From CAZYSK01 sp964649415 (GTDB taxonomy: Bacteria > Chloroflexota > Anaerolineae > B4-G1), in assembly GCA_964649415.1 (NCBI GenBank), contig CAZYSK010000017.1, positions 26,666 to 90,665 of the forward strand: a stretch of 64,000 bases of DNA. The letters run 5' to 3'. The position numbers and the translations under genes are program-made. The notes beneath the pieces are model-generated. The model did not search any database. It was not told the DNA's origin and saw only the letters and a list, made by a program, of their open reading frames with translations. Position 1 is the first letter of the stretch. Each line of letters starts with the position of its first letter. Positions 17,471 through 25,731 of this stretch are shown here, in pieces.

Positions 17471-18718
17471 CTAGCCCTCCTCGGTGCCCCCGTCTGGGAC
17501 AAGCTGCACAAAGCGGCGCTTCCCTACCTGCAGCACCCGGTTTTCCTCAACTTCGACGTCTGCGTCGATGCTGGTCACCCGTTCACCGTCCAACTTCACC
17601 GCGCCCTGCTGGACCAGTCGACGAGCCTCGCTCTTGCTGCGTGCAAACCCCGCATTGTGGATGACGTCCACGATATTGGACGGCTGGGCCAGCACAAGGG
17701 CAGGCATGTCCTTTGGCAACTGCCGTTGTTGGTGCACCCGCGCGAAGTGGGCGGCGGCCATGTCGGCGGCTTCGTCGCCATCAAGGCTTGATACGATCTC
17801 CCAGGCCAGTTTCTTCTTCGCCTCCATTGGGTGAACCTTACCCTGCGCCACTGCCTGCATGAGATCATCAATCTGGTCCGGCGTCCAACGCGTGGCCAGA
17901 TCGAGCCAGTTGCGCATTGCCGCGTCAGGGATGGACATAGTCTTCCCATACTTGGACTCCGGGGGCTCATCTATGCCGACGTAGTTGCCTGTGCTCTTCG
18001 ACATACGCAGGGTGCCATCGGTGCCGACAAGGATCGGGAAGGTCAGACACACCTGTGGCTTCTGGCCAAAGGCTTCCTGCAGCTTGCGCCCGGCCAGAAG
18101 GTTGAAGAGTTGCTCTGTCGCGCCCAGTTGGACATCTGTCTCTAGCGCTACTGCATCGTACCCTTGCATGAGTGCGTAGAAGAACTCGTGCAGCCAGATG
18201 GGCTCCCCCCGATCATAGCGCTTGGAGAAGTTTTCCCGTGCCAGGAACTGCTGGACGGTGAAATTGGCCGACATAGCGATGACATCCTCGAAGGTCAGTG
18301 GGGCCAGCCAATCGGCGTTGTACCGCACCTCGGTCCTCTCCGGGTCAAGTATGCGGAACGCCTGTTGAGTATAGGTCCTGGCGTTCTCAAGCAGTTCCTC
18401 CGGCGTGCGCCGCGGACGGGCCTTGTCCCTGTCAGAGGGATCGCCGACCAGGCCAGTGAACGTACCAATGAGAAATACAGCCTGGTGGCCCAGGTCTTGA
18501 AACTGCCTCAGCTTGCGCATGGTGACGGTGTGGCCGAGATGGATGTCAGGCGCGGTCGGGTCATAGCCGCAGTAGACGCGCAGCGGGCGTCCGGCATCGC
18601 CGGCCTCGACCAGGCGCTCACGTAGTTCTCTTTCCATGTGCTTCTTGATCTGCTCGTCGCCGAACTCCGTGCCGTGCATCAGAAGCGCGACTTGTTCATC
18701 AACAGTGGGTTCACTCAT
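17471..18718 (-). CDS. tyrS: Tyrosyl-tRNA synthetase
   Basis: A 415-aa class I synthetase charging tRNA-Tyr. The HIGH-equivalent motif is in PDIHLGHTVTMRK and the KMSKS-equivalent in LRMSKSTGNYVG. A C-terminal S4 RNA-binding domain (ARSKSEARRLVQQGAVKLDG) is present, as in the TyrZ-like long-insert group. The start is ATG 18718 after GAAAGGTG; the longer reading frame to 18862 runs through the leader hairpin and is rejected. A long leader with a terminator precedes it. Confidence 0.95.
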   Translation of the reverse strand: MSEPTVDEQVALLMHGTEFGDEQIKKHMERELRERLVEAGDAGRPLRVYCGYDPTAPDIHLGHTVTMRKLRQFQDLGHQAVFLIGTFTGLVGDPSDRDKARPRRTPEELLENARTYTQQAFRILDPERTEVRYNADWLAPLTFEDVIAMSANFTVQQFLARENFSKRYDRGEPIWLHEFFYALMQGYDAVALETDVQLGATEQLFNLLAGRKLQEAFGQKPQVCLTFPILVGTDGTLRMSKSTGNYVGIDEPPESKYGKTMSIPDAAMRNWLDLATRWTPDQIDDLMQAVAQGKVHPMEAKKKLAWEIVSSLDGDEAADMAAAHFARVHQQRQLPKDMPALVLAQPSNIVDVIHNAGFARSKSEARRLVQQGAVKLDGERVTSIDADVEVEENRVLQVGKRRFVQLVPDGGTEEG

Positions 18719-18820
18719 AAGACACCTTTCTCTTCCGATCTTGAAATCCAAGTCCCCATTCCAGCCCAGAGCGAAGTGAAGCGGCTCCATCGTCCGGGGC
18801 CATGCAGGTAGGGTAACAAA

Positions 18821-18846
18821 AAACCCACTCAGTGTGGGTTTGGGGG
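18821..18846 (-). terminator. Intrinsic terminator inside the tyrS leader (possible attenuator)
   Basis: On the minus strand AAACCCAC, a 5-nt loop, then GTGGGTTTTTTG forms a stem with a U-run. It lies about 105 bp upstream of the tyrS ATG and about 130 nt downstream of a predicted promoter. That position suits transcription attenuation. No T-box consensus was found. It could simply end kinase-gene transcripts. Confidence 0.65.
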
Positions 18847-18983
18847 AAGCGAATTGCAGCACGAAGCGGCGCAGGCGCTCTGCCGCCGCGCTACAATCCG
18901 CGACAATAGATGTAGGTATGAATTCTCCAAGCCTTGCGTACCAACTCCGAGCACCTCAGCAGATGAATTTCAGCTACGCTCGA

Positions 18984-19011
18984 ATTATACTGGAAACAGG
19001 AGAAAAGGCAA
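18984..19011 (-). promoter_or_regulatory. Promoter of tyrS
   Basis: Minus-strand TTGCCT (19006-19011), a 16-bp spacer and TATAAT (18984-18989). This gives a leader of about 260 nt before tyrS, the only gene-free stretch of more than 300 bp in this part. Confidence 0.6.
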
Positions 19012-19039
19012 TTGAAGCTACCCTAGCGCAGGTCCCCGA

Positions 19040-20539
19040 TCATCCGGGCGATGGCGTGTCCCGAGGTTGTGTGGGCTCAGGTGCTTGAGTCGGTGCCTCC
19101 GTGGGTGGTGGGGCCTGGGTAGGTGCGGCTGTAGGCGGAGGCGCCTGCGTCGGCGCTGCTGTGGGTTGAGGTCGTGGCTCATCATCCGAATCCGATGGCG
19201 GCGGCGGCAGCGGAGTATTGGTCGCCAGCACGGGACTGGGCGTGAACGTGGGCAGCGCTATCGTGTACGTGGGACTTGGCGTGTGTGTAGGTGTCGACGT
19301 TTGCGTCGCGGTCGGGGATGCCAACTCAAGCAGATAGGGCCAATCGGATGTTCCCGACAACCTCGTGCCGCGCAACGAGATCGGTGTCGACGTGGGGCTT
19401 GCCGTCAACGTCGGAGTGGCGGAAGGTGTGGCCGTGGGGGTGTGCGTGGACGTCGCGGTGGCGACGACTGTGGGCGCGGACGTGGCCGTGTCTGTGGGCG
19501 CCCCACCCGCGTTGATCCGACCCACCAACAATGGTGTAATCGCCGCCAGAGACACCATGCCAACGATAGCCACAGCGACCCCCAGCCAACGACGTACCCG
19601 CAGCCTTGCGAAGGGCGTCCGCGACAGGAGCACAGTCTCCGGGGTTGAGTCCTCCGACACATCCGCCTCATGATCGAGCGGCTCGGTGATTGCGGCCTCT
19701 GTGTCGCTCAGGGGTTGGCCGAAGAGAGCCTCGTGCATCTTATCGATACTCTGAAAACGTTGCGTCGGCTGCAGAGACATAGCTTTCTTGAGCACCTGCT
19801 CTGTCTCCGAGCTTACGTCGGGCCTGAGTTGCCGCAACGGTATCAGGCACTTGGGATCCACAATCCGCTCGGTCACCGTCGGAGGCGCACTTCCCACCAG
19901 CGCGTGATACAGCGTCGCCCCCAAGGAATAGACATCGGTGCGGGCGTCGGTGTTTCCTTTCCTCGCGTCGTACTGCTCAGGCGGCGCATACTCCGGCGTA
20001 CCCAGGCCTCGCATCACCGTCCGGGTATGTGGGTCATCGGGGTCCATCAGCTTTGCTAGACCGAAGTCTACTAGAACTGCTCGCCCACCTGGTGTGATCA
20101 TCACGTTCTGTGGCTTGACGTCGCGGTGGATCACGCCGTTTCTATGGCAATGGGCGAGGGCGTCAAGTAGCTCATGTGCCCACACGAATACCTGCTCCTC
20201 GCGTATGCTGCCTTCCTGGGCAATGACTTGATCCAGCCGCCTGCCGTAGATGAAATCCATCACCAGGTAAGCGTTCCCGTCCTCCTCGAAGTGGTCCGTG
20301 ACACGGGGCAAGTGCGGGTGGCGGAGTTCCGCCAACAACTGTGCCTCTTGCCGGAACTGCTCGCGAAGTTCGGGCAGCGCAGTACCCATCGTACCGGGGT
20401 ACGGCACCAACTCCTTGACCGCGCAATGCACGTTGAGCGTGGTATCCACCGTCTCATAGACGGCGCCCATACCACCTTGATGCACCAGCGCGATGACCCG
20501 GTAGCGTTTGCGGATTACCTTTCCTGGCTGTAAGGGCAT
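19040..20539 (-). CDS. Membrane-anchored Ser/Thr protein kinase (PknB type)
   Basis: A 499-aa eukaryotic-like kinase. The catalytic domain at about residues 12-270 has GGMGAVYE (Gly loop), the Lys of CAVKEL, HRDVKPQN (catalytic loop), DFGLAK and PEYAPPEQ (activation segment). One membrane helix lies near 320-342 (WLGVAVAIVGMVSLAAITPLL). The outer part is a Thr/Pro/Ala-rich low-complexity region with TPTPT- and PPPTAAPTQA-like repeats, and no PASTA domain. It is probably a sensor kinase with a wall-spanning stalk. ATG follows AGGAG. Confidence 0.9.
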   Translation of the reverse strand: MPLQPGKVIRKRYRVIALVHQGGMGAVYETVDTTLNVHCAVKELVPYPGTMGTALPELREQFRQEAQLLAELRHPHLPRVTDHFEEDGNAYLVMDFIYGRRLDQVIAQEGSIREEQVFVWAHELLDALAHCHRNGVIHRDVKPQNVMITPGGRAVLVDFGLAKLMDPDDPHTRTVMRGLGTPEYAPPEQYDARKGNTDARTDVYSLGATLYHALVGSAPPTVTERIVDPKCLIPLRQLRPDVSSETEQVLKKAMSLQPTQRFQSIDKMHEALFGQPLSDTEAAITEPLDHEADVSEDSTPETVLLSRTPFARLRVRRWLGVAVAIVGMVSLAAITPLLVGRINAGGAPTDTATSAPTVVATATSTHTPTATPSATPTLTASPTSTPISLRGTRLSGTSDWPYLLELASPTATQTSTPTHTPSPTYTIALPTFTPSPVLATNTPLPPPPSDSDDEPRPQPTAAPTQAPPPTAAPTQAPPPTEAPTQAPEPTQPRDTPSPG

Positions 20540-20765
20540 GCCAACTCCTGTGTCCGATCAACCCCTCGATTGGACACCTCATCGGGCGTGCGAACACACA
20601 CACTCAAGGAAGATCACTCGACGGCCGGATGAAGCGGGATTGGAGAAGAGATGGCCGATTCCTGGATTGCACGACTCACTGATATTTTAGCCGAGAAACC
20701 AGTCGCTGTCAATTGCCATGCCCGAGAACAGACAGCAGTCACGCAGGCTGTGTATGCGCTCTGAT

Positions 20766-20794
20766 TTGCCCGCCCTCCCCCACCCTGGTATAAT
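20766..20794 (+). promoter_or_regulatory. Promoter for the DUF1648-type membrane protein
   Basis: TTGCCC at 20766-20771, 17-bp spacer, TATAAT at 20789-20794, with the ATG at 20822 behind AAGGAG. Confidence 0.5.
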
Positions 20795-20821
20795 GCCCGC
20801 GTTCGTGCAAGGAGAACAACT

Positions 20822-21715
20822 ATGACAGAGTGGAGAGCAGACATCACACTGGGCCTGCTCGTGGGCATCGGCCTGGTGATCATCATCATCCTTGTGGACG
20901 CGGGCCTGGTCTGGCTCGCGTCTACGAGTCCGCTCGGCATCGGAACCTTCGTCAAAGGCCTGGTCGTACTGGTCAGCCTGGCTGCGTTGGGGTTGATTGT
21001 GTACTGGCTGTACGGGCTGGCTTGCTCGGGATACTCTCTCGACCGGAACGCGCTGGTCATTCAGTGGGGACCGACGGAGCAGACGATCCCCGCGGGGCAG
21101 ATCGAGCGGGTACTCACGGGCGAGGAAGTCGAGGGGCGTGTCCGATTCAGAGGTGGTATGTGGCCAGGTTACTGCGTGGGCTATGGAGAGATTCCTGGGA
21201 CAGGCCCGGCGCTGTTCTATGCCACCGTCCCTCCCAGCCGCCAGGTATACATCGTCACGCCCGGCCTCACGTACGGCATCTCTCCCGCAAAGCGCGATGA
21301 ATTCCTGGAGTCGCTTCACACGCGCATGCAGATGGGGCCGACCCAGCTCGTGGAGCAGTCCTCGAAGCGGCCCGCTTTCCTAGACTGGGCCATCTGGCAG
21401 GATTGGCTAGGCTTGGCCCTGCTGGCGATCGGCTTCTTGGCACTCCTGGCGTTGACCGGTCTGCTGTGCCTCAAGATCCCCACGCTGCCCCAACTGGTGC
21501 CCCTGCACTTCGACGCACTCGGCAAACCGGACCGGTTGGGGCTCCGGGCACAGGTGTTCATTCTCGCCATCATCGGCCTGCTGGCACTAGTGCTCAATGG
21601 CGCGTTGGGCGTGCTGGTCTATCGGCGGGAGCGAGTGGCGAGCTATTTGCTTTGGGGCAGTGTAATTCTGGTGCAACTGCTGGTGTGGACAGCAGCAATT
21701 GGCATCCTGGGGTAG
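20822..21715 (+). CDS. Membrane protein with PH-like and DUF1648-like regions
   Basis: A 297-aa protein with two N-terminal membrane helices (about 8-30 and 42-68) and a soluble central region of about 100 residues. That region resembles bacterial PH domains: YSLDRNALVIQWGPTEQTIPAGQIERV and a later VYIVTP...SPAKRDEFLESL. Three more C-terminal helices follow. LVPLHFDALGKPDRLG between the last helices is the DUF1648 signature. The function is unknown. Start ATG has AAGGAG upstream and its own promoter. Confidence 0.7.
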   Translation: MTEWRADITLGLLVGIGLVIIIILVDAGLVWLASTSPLGIGTFVKGLVVLVSLAALGLIVYWLYGLACSGYSLDRNALVIQWGPTEQTIPAGQIERVLTGEEVEGRVRFRGGMWPGYCVGYGEIPGTGPALFYATVPPSRQVYIVTPGLTYGISPAKRDEFLESLHTRMQMGPTQLVEQSSKRPAFLDWAIWQDWLGLALLAIGFLALLALTGLLCLKIPTLPQLVPLHFDALGKPDRLGLRAQVFILAIIGLLALVLNGALGVLVYRRERVASYLLWGSVILVQLLVWTAAIGILG

Positions 21716-21775
21716 CTGCAAAGAGACCCGTGCACTGGCTGGCGGGATCTGCGTGACGCCGTCTTGAGATACGCG

Positions 21776-22633
21776 ATGCTGACTTCGCTGAACCTCGTTG
21801 AACTCCTGGCCGGATTGGCGATCTCCCTCGCCATCGGTGTCCTGGGCTACAGGCGCGGTGCGCTAAGTGGCAGTGGAGTCCTGGGGGCGGTCATCACCGG
21901 CACGCTCATCTTCGGGCTGGGAGGCTGGGAGTGGGGCCTCCTGCTGATCGCTTTCTTCATCTCCTCCAGCGCGCTCTCCTTCTACCACGCTCGCGACAAG
22001 CAGGGACTGGCGGAGAAATTCGCCAAAGGGCACCGGCGCGACCTGGGCCAGGCGTTGGCCAATGGCGGCTTGGCGGCCTTCCTGGCGGTGCTCTCTGACC
22101 TCTTCTCCTCATTCTCGGCGGGCGCATCCGGACACGGGCAGATTTGGTTCCTTGCCTGTGCGGGGGCGATGGCGGCCGTCAACGCCGATACGTGGGCCAC
22201 TGAACTGGGTGTCTTGAGCCGGCACCCGCCGCGCCTGATCACCACCGGCCGACGGGTCGAAGTGGGGACCTCAGGGGGGATCACCTGGCTGGGAACCGGC
22301 GCTTCGCTGGCCGGCGCGCTGTTCATCGGCCTATTGGCAGGATTGGCAGCGCTGATTCTGGGCCAGGGTTGGGCCGTCGCCGCTGCCTCGCTGCTGGGAG
22401 CCGCCGTGGGTGGAACGGCAGGGTCCTTGTTCGACAGTCTGTTGGGGGCCACCGTCCAGGCGATTTATCGGTGTGATACGTGCGGGAAGGAGACCGAGAG
22501 CAAGATCCACCGTTGTGGCACGGAGACACGCCTGGTGCGGGGGTGGCCCTGGTTGGGGAACGACGTGGTGAATTTCCTCGCATCCGCGGTGGGCGCGCTC
22601 GTCGCGGCGGCGATGGGATGGGGTTTGCTGTGA
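21776..22633 (+). CDS. DUF92 family membrane protein
   Basis: A 285-aa polytopic membrane protein of the DUF92 (TIGR00297) family, whose plant and cyanobacterial members include the phytyl-phosphate kinase VTE6. The blocks RRGALSGSGVLGAVITGTLIF, NADTWATELGVLS and GGTAGSLFDSLLGATVQ are characteristic. About seven helices are apparent, with a short Cys-containing loop (CDTCGKETESKIHRCG). The kinase role is not established for bacterial members. It starts about 60 bp after the previous gene on the same strand. The ATG at 21776 is preferred over an in-frame TTG at 21764. Confidence 0.82.
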   Translation: MLTSLNLVELLAGLAISLAIGVLGYRRGALSGSGVLGAVITGTLIFGLGGWEWGLLLIAFFISSSALSFYHARDKQGLAEKFAKGHRRDLGQALANGGLAAFLAVLSDLFSSFSAGASGHGQIWFLACAGAMAAVNADTWATELGVLSRHPPRLITTGRRVEVGTSGGITWLGTGASLAGALFIGLLAGLAALILGQGWAVAAASLLGAAVGGTAGSLFDSLLGATVQAIYRCDTCGKETESKIHRCGTETRLVRGWPWLGNDVVNFLASAVGALVAAAMGWGLL

Positions 22634-22736
22634 GAACCACGCTCGCGTAGGGGCAGGGTACAGCACCGACGTGACACCGCCGGTACTGAAGTGAAAACCA
22701 CGCTCGCGTAGGGGCAGGTCTTGTACCTGCCCGGTC
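22631..22736. repeat. Family E repeats (GTAGGGGCAGG) downstream of the DUF92 gene
   Basis: A 27-bp stretch ending GCTCGCGTAGGGGCAGG occurs at about 22631-22657 and again at about 22691-22718. The second copy continues into the palindrome GGGCAGGTCTTGTACCTGCCC. Related palindromes lie at 30515 and 34803-34853. Confidence 0.7.
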
Positions 22737-22768
22737 TTGAAGAGTATTCGGGAGAAGGAGGGTGACCG

Positions 22769-24271
22769 GTGAGACCTGAGCGTCTCGTGATTGTTGACGT
22801 GGATGGCCTGCGACGCGACGTGTTTCGGGCCGCGATAGCAGAGGGCGACGTTCCCCACATCGGGCGGATCGTCGGCGGGCAGGCAGGGACGAGGGCCTGT
22901 CACGTGGACGCGCTCAGCACGGCCCCCTCAATCACCTTCGCGGCCCAGGCCAGCATGTTCACCGGCCAGCACCCCGGAGTGCACGGCATCGCAGGCAACG
23001 AGAGTTTCGACCGGCTGGGACGCATCTCCGGTGGCCGTCCGCGGCACTTCGGCTTTGACGTAGGCTACACCCTGGCCGTGGACGATGCGGTGCGCGTGTT
23101 CACCGACGGGCTGGCCGCGCAGTTCCTCAGCACTGAGGCCCCCACGCTATACGAGATGGCCTCGGCCTCCGGCCTGACTTCCGCCGTAGCCTACAACATG
23201 TATGCCCGGGGCGCCGACGCCTGGCTTCCTCCCAACGTCGTTGACATCGCCCGCTTCACCAAGGGGAAAGGGGTGCTGGGGCTGGAGGCGGGGGAATATG
23301 ACGCCGGGATGCTGGACCGGCTGGTCGAATACCTGGACGCGGGGAACCGGCCCGACGTGCTCACCACTTACTTCATGGGGCTGGACCATCACAGCCACGC
23401 CCACGGGCCGGCCAGCCAGCCAACCTACCTGCGCGAGGTAGTCGACCCCCAGATTGGCCGGTTGCTGGACGCACTGAGAACGCGCGAGATGCTGACCGGC
23501 ACGATCTTCGTGCTCGTGAGTGACCACGGCCAGATAGAGGCCATCCCCGACGATCGCCATTCCATTCGCCTGGGATTCCCGTTCGACCGGGAATTGGGGC
23601 ACGTGTTCGCGGCCCTGGGCCTGGATGTACACGACGTTCCCGGTGAGGATCCCGCCTGCGACGCGGTGATGGGGCTCAACGGCGGGCTGGCACACGTATA
23701 CCTTCAGCACCGGGCTGGTCGCTGGGCCGATCCGCCGCGCTACAGGGAGGACGTCCTGCCGGTGGCGGAGGCCTTCCACCAGATGAACGCAACCGCGAAG
23801 TACGAGGAGGAACTCAAGGGCAGCCTGGATCTGATCCTCGTTCGGGATGCAGAGCACGAGGGATGGATGGGGGAGTACCGGGTCTATCTGGACGGCGGGC
23901 AGACACAGCCCTTTGCCGACTACCTGGGGGATCGCCCCGAGATGGGTTACGCCGACGCAGTCAACCGCATCCGGCTGGCAACCTCGGTGGCGACAGGAGA
24001 CCTGATTCTGGTGGCCAATGGGCGGGAAGGGTACTACTTCTCCGGCCCCATGAAGGGCGTGCACGGGGGCCTATACCCGGAGGAGTCCGAGACGGTGCTC
24101 ACTTTCGCCTACCCTGGCGGCAACCCTGACGAGATCGCAGGGCTACGGGAGACCGTTACAGGCGTGGTGGCCGACCGGTGCGCAACGGACGGCGATCGCG
24201 AGCCCAGCGTGGCCGACATGATGCCGGCGGCGCTGGCGCTCCTCGGATGGAGCCGCTTCGCTATCCTCTAG
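22769..24271 (+). CDS. Alkaline phosphatase superfamily phosphodiesterase
   Basis: A 500-aa protein of the type I phosphodiesterase/nucleotide pyrophosphatase group. Metal ligands and nucleophile region are seen in VDVDGLRRDV, TAPSITFAAQASMFTGQHPG, LDHHSHAHGP and VSDHGQ. No signal peptide is apparent. Translation starts at GTG 22769 after GGAGGGTGACC. The last eight residues (GWSRFAIL) and the stop codon are supplied by the first copy of a tandem 30-bp repeat. The original C-terminus has therefore probably been replaced. Confidence 0.85.
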   Translation: MRPERLVIVDVDGLRRDVFRAAIAEGDVPHIGRIVGGQAGTRACHVDALSTAPSITFAAQASMFTGQHPGVHGIAGNESFDRLGRISGGRPRHFGFDVGYTLAVDDAVRVFTDGLAAQFLSTEAPTLYEMASASGLTSAVAYNMYARGADAWLPPNVVDIARFTKGKGVLGLEAGEYDAGMLDRLVEYLDAGNRPDVLTTYFMGLDHHSHAHGPASQPTYLREVVDPQIGRLLDALRTREMLTGTIFVLVSDHGQIEAIPDDRHSIRLGFPFDRELGHVFAALGLDVHDVPGEDPACDAVMGLNGGLAHVYLQHRAGRWADPPRYREDVLPVAEAFHQMNATAKYEEELKGSLDLILVRDAEHEGWMGEYRVYLDGGQTQPFADYLGDRPEMGYADAVNRIRLATSVATGDLILVANGREGYYFSGPMKGVHGGLYPEESETVLTFAYPGGNPDEIAGLRETVTGVVADRCATDGDREPSVADMMPAALALLGWSRFAIL

Positions 24272-24361
24272 ATTGGATGGAGCCGCTTCGCTATCCTCTA
24301 GATTGGATGGAGTCGCTTCGCTACCCTCTAGATTGGATGGAGCCGCTTCGCTACCCTCTAG
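24245..24361. repeat. Four tandem 30-bp units (family D)
   Basis: Consecutive units of the form GGATGGAGCCGC-TTCGCTATCC-TCTAGATT at 24245, 24275, 24305 and 24335 (the last is 27 bp), differing at one or two positions. There are no spacers, so it is not CRISPR. The first unit overlaps the end of the phosphodiesterase gene. The same unit occurs inside the rodZ-like gene. Confidence 0.9.
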
Positions 24362-24373
24362 TGACAGGGATGA

Positions 24374-24405
24374 GAAACCAGGTTTTCCGGAAAAAACCTG
24401 GTTTC
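24374..24405. repeat. Family A palindrome (GAAACCAGGTTTT/AAAACCTGGTTTC)
   Basis: An inverted repeat with GAAACCAGGTTTT and AAAAAACCTGGTTTC around CCGG. It lies between the phosphodiesterase and cupin genes and could act as a weak terminator. Other copies are at 42570, 45054, 47834 and 49029. Confidence 0.8.
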
Positions 24406-24439
24406 GTCTAGATCGTAGTGCGAACTGAAGGGAGGACCT

Positions 24440-24763
24440 ATGTCGTTTTTCAGCGTAGATGAATTACCCGGGACCGAGATGTTGCCGGGCGTCGTGCGCC
24501 GGGCAGTTCACCTGGAGCACGCGATGATCACGTTCTTCGATTTCGCTCCAGGAAGCGTGGTGCCGATGCACGACCATCCCCACGAACAGATCAGCTACGT
24601 CGTGAGCGGGGCGATGGAGTTCACACTGGGCGACGAGACGCAGGTGCTGCGGGCAGGCGACGGCGCCTGCTGTCCGCCTGGCGTGCCCCATGGCGCGGTC
24701 ATCCTGGACAAGCCCACCGTCGCCCTAGACGCCTGGTACCCGCTGCGCGAGGACTACAAGTAG
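24440..24763 (+). CDS. Cupin domain protein
   Basis: A 107-aa single-domain cupin. Motif 1 is visible as PMHDHPHEQISYVVSG (metal-binding His residues and Glu) and motif 2 as CCPPGVPHGAV. Such small proteins bind a metal and act as enzymes or sensors; the substrate is unknown. AAGGGAGG precedes the ATG. The next gene begins 4 bp after the stop, so it probably heads a unit running to the signal peptidase gene. Confidence 0.85.
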   Translation: MSFFSVDELPGTEMLPGVVRRAVHLEHAMITFFDFAPGSVVPMHDHPHEQISYVVSGAMEFTLGDETQVLRAGDGACCPPGVPHGAVILDKPTVALDAWYPLREDYK

Positions 24764-24767
24764 CACC

Positions 24768-25664
24768 GTGCGGCGGAGTACACACAGGCGCGGACTACTC
24801 TTGACGAGCATCGCTCTGGTTGGTTTGTGCCTGATCGCCGGTGTCTATGTCTGGGAGCGCTATCGCGGCGCTTTCACTCCGCTCTGGACGCAACTGACGT
24901 CGACCACGGACGGTCGGGATCAAGGGCCGCCGTTGCCCACCTTCCCTACCCCGGGTCCTTATGCCCCGTGGGCCACGCCAACCGTTGCCGAGGCGTTTGA
25001 TTTCCCGCTGCTGCCTGCGGAGGCGTACGGTCCCTACGTCCAGGGTGTGACCGGACCGTTGGCAGTGGACACCCGCTACGACGTACAGAACCCGGCGATG
25101 GGAGATCGCTCCAACTGCTTCCGCGACAGCAGCGGCGGAAGCGTGCCCTTCAGCCAACTCTACCACGCCGGGGTGGACCTGTTCGCGCTGAACGACGCCG
25201 GGCAGGTCGCGTGGGGGGCAGCTACGCACGCTCCGGTCCACGCCGTGGCTGATGGCCTGGTCGTGTACGTGGTGGATGGCGGCACGGAGGGCCAGATCGT
25301 CATCGTCGAGCACCGCCTGGGCGACGCGACCACTGTTTACTCCGTCTACTGGCACGTGGATCACGTGCAGGTGCAGGAGGGCCAGCCAGTAGCACGCGGG
25401 CAGATCATTGCAGTGGTCAAGGACATGGGATTGAACAGCCACCTGCATTGGGAGATGCGCACTTTCCGCGATGGCTCGAACGTGTTCCCGGCCGGGACGG
25501 CCGGCGCACGGGGCACCTGCAACCGCCAGAGCCCAGGGGTCGGGTACACGTGGGACGACGAGCCGGCGCGCGCGCATCCGGGCTACTACGGATACCTGGA
25601 TCCCACCGCCTTCGTGCAAAGCCGCCAGCGCCAGGCGGCACCAGCCCAAGGAAGCGTGGACTGA
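24768..25664 (+). CDS. Membrane-anchored M23-type peptidase domain protein
   Basis: A 298-aa protein. A basic N-terminus and one hydrophobic segment (LLLTSIALVGLCLIAGVYVW) form a signal anchor. An M23-like domain follows at about 125-235, with HAGVDLFAL as the first metal motif and SHLHWEMR as the last. A Cys pair (NCF and TCNR) may form a disulfide outside the cell. The start is GTG 24768. It probably acts on peptidoglycan, though some homologues are inactive regulators. Confidence 0.78.
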   Translation: MRRSTHRRGLLLTSIALVGLCLIAGVYVWERYRGAFTPLWTQLTSTTDGRDQGPPLPTFPTPGPYAPWATPTVAEAFDFPLLPAEAYGPYVQGVTGPLAVDTRYDVQNPAMGDRSNCFRDSSGGSVPFSQLYHAGVDLFALNDAGQVAWGAATHAPVHAVADGLVVYVVDGGTEGQIVIVEHRLGDATTVYSVYWHVDHVQVQEGQPVARGQIIAVVKDMGLNSHLHWEMRTFRDGSNVFPAGTAGARGTCNRQSPGVGYTWDDEPARAHPGYYGYLDPTAFVQSRQRQAAPAQGSVD

Positions 25665-25731
25665 CTTGCCATTTGTGGCATTCCTGGCTATATTTCAGCC
25701 TATCCCTTGAACCTGTCCCTGGAGATCAGCA

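Noticed and set aside
18719..18862. N-terminal extension of tyrosyl-tRNA synthetase
   Set aside because: It would translate the leader terminator, has no similarity to the family, and a good start with GAAAGGTG exists at 18718.
18841..18980. T-box riboswitch upstream of tyrS
   Set aside because: A terminator is present, but no TGGNACCGCG-type T-box sequence or convincing specifier stem could be found, so only a generic attenuator is noted.
24245..24361. Tandem 30-bp repeats as a CRISPR array
   Set aside because: The units are directly adjacent without spacers, no cas genes are near, and similar units occur inside a protein gene.
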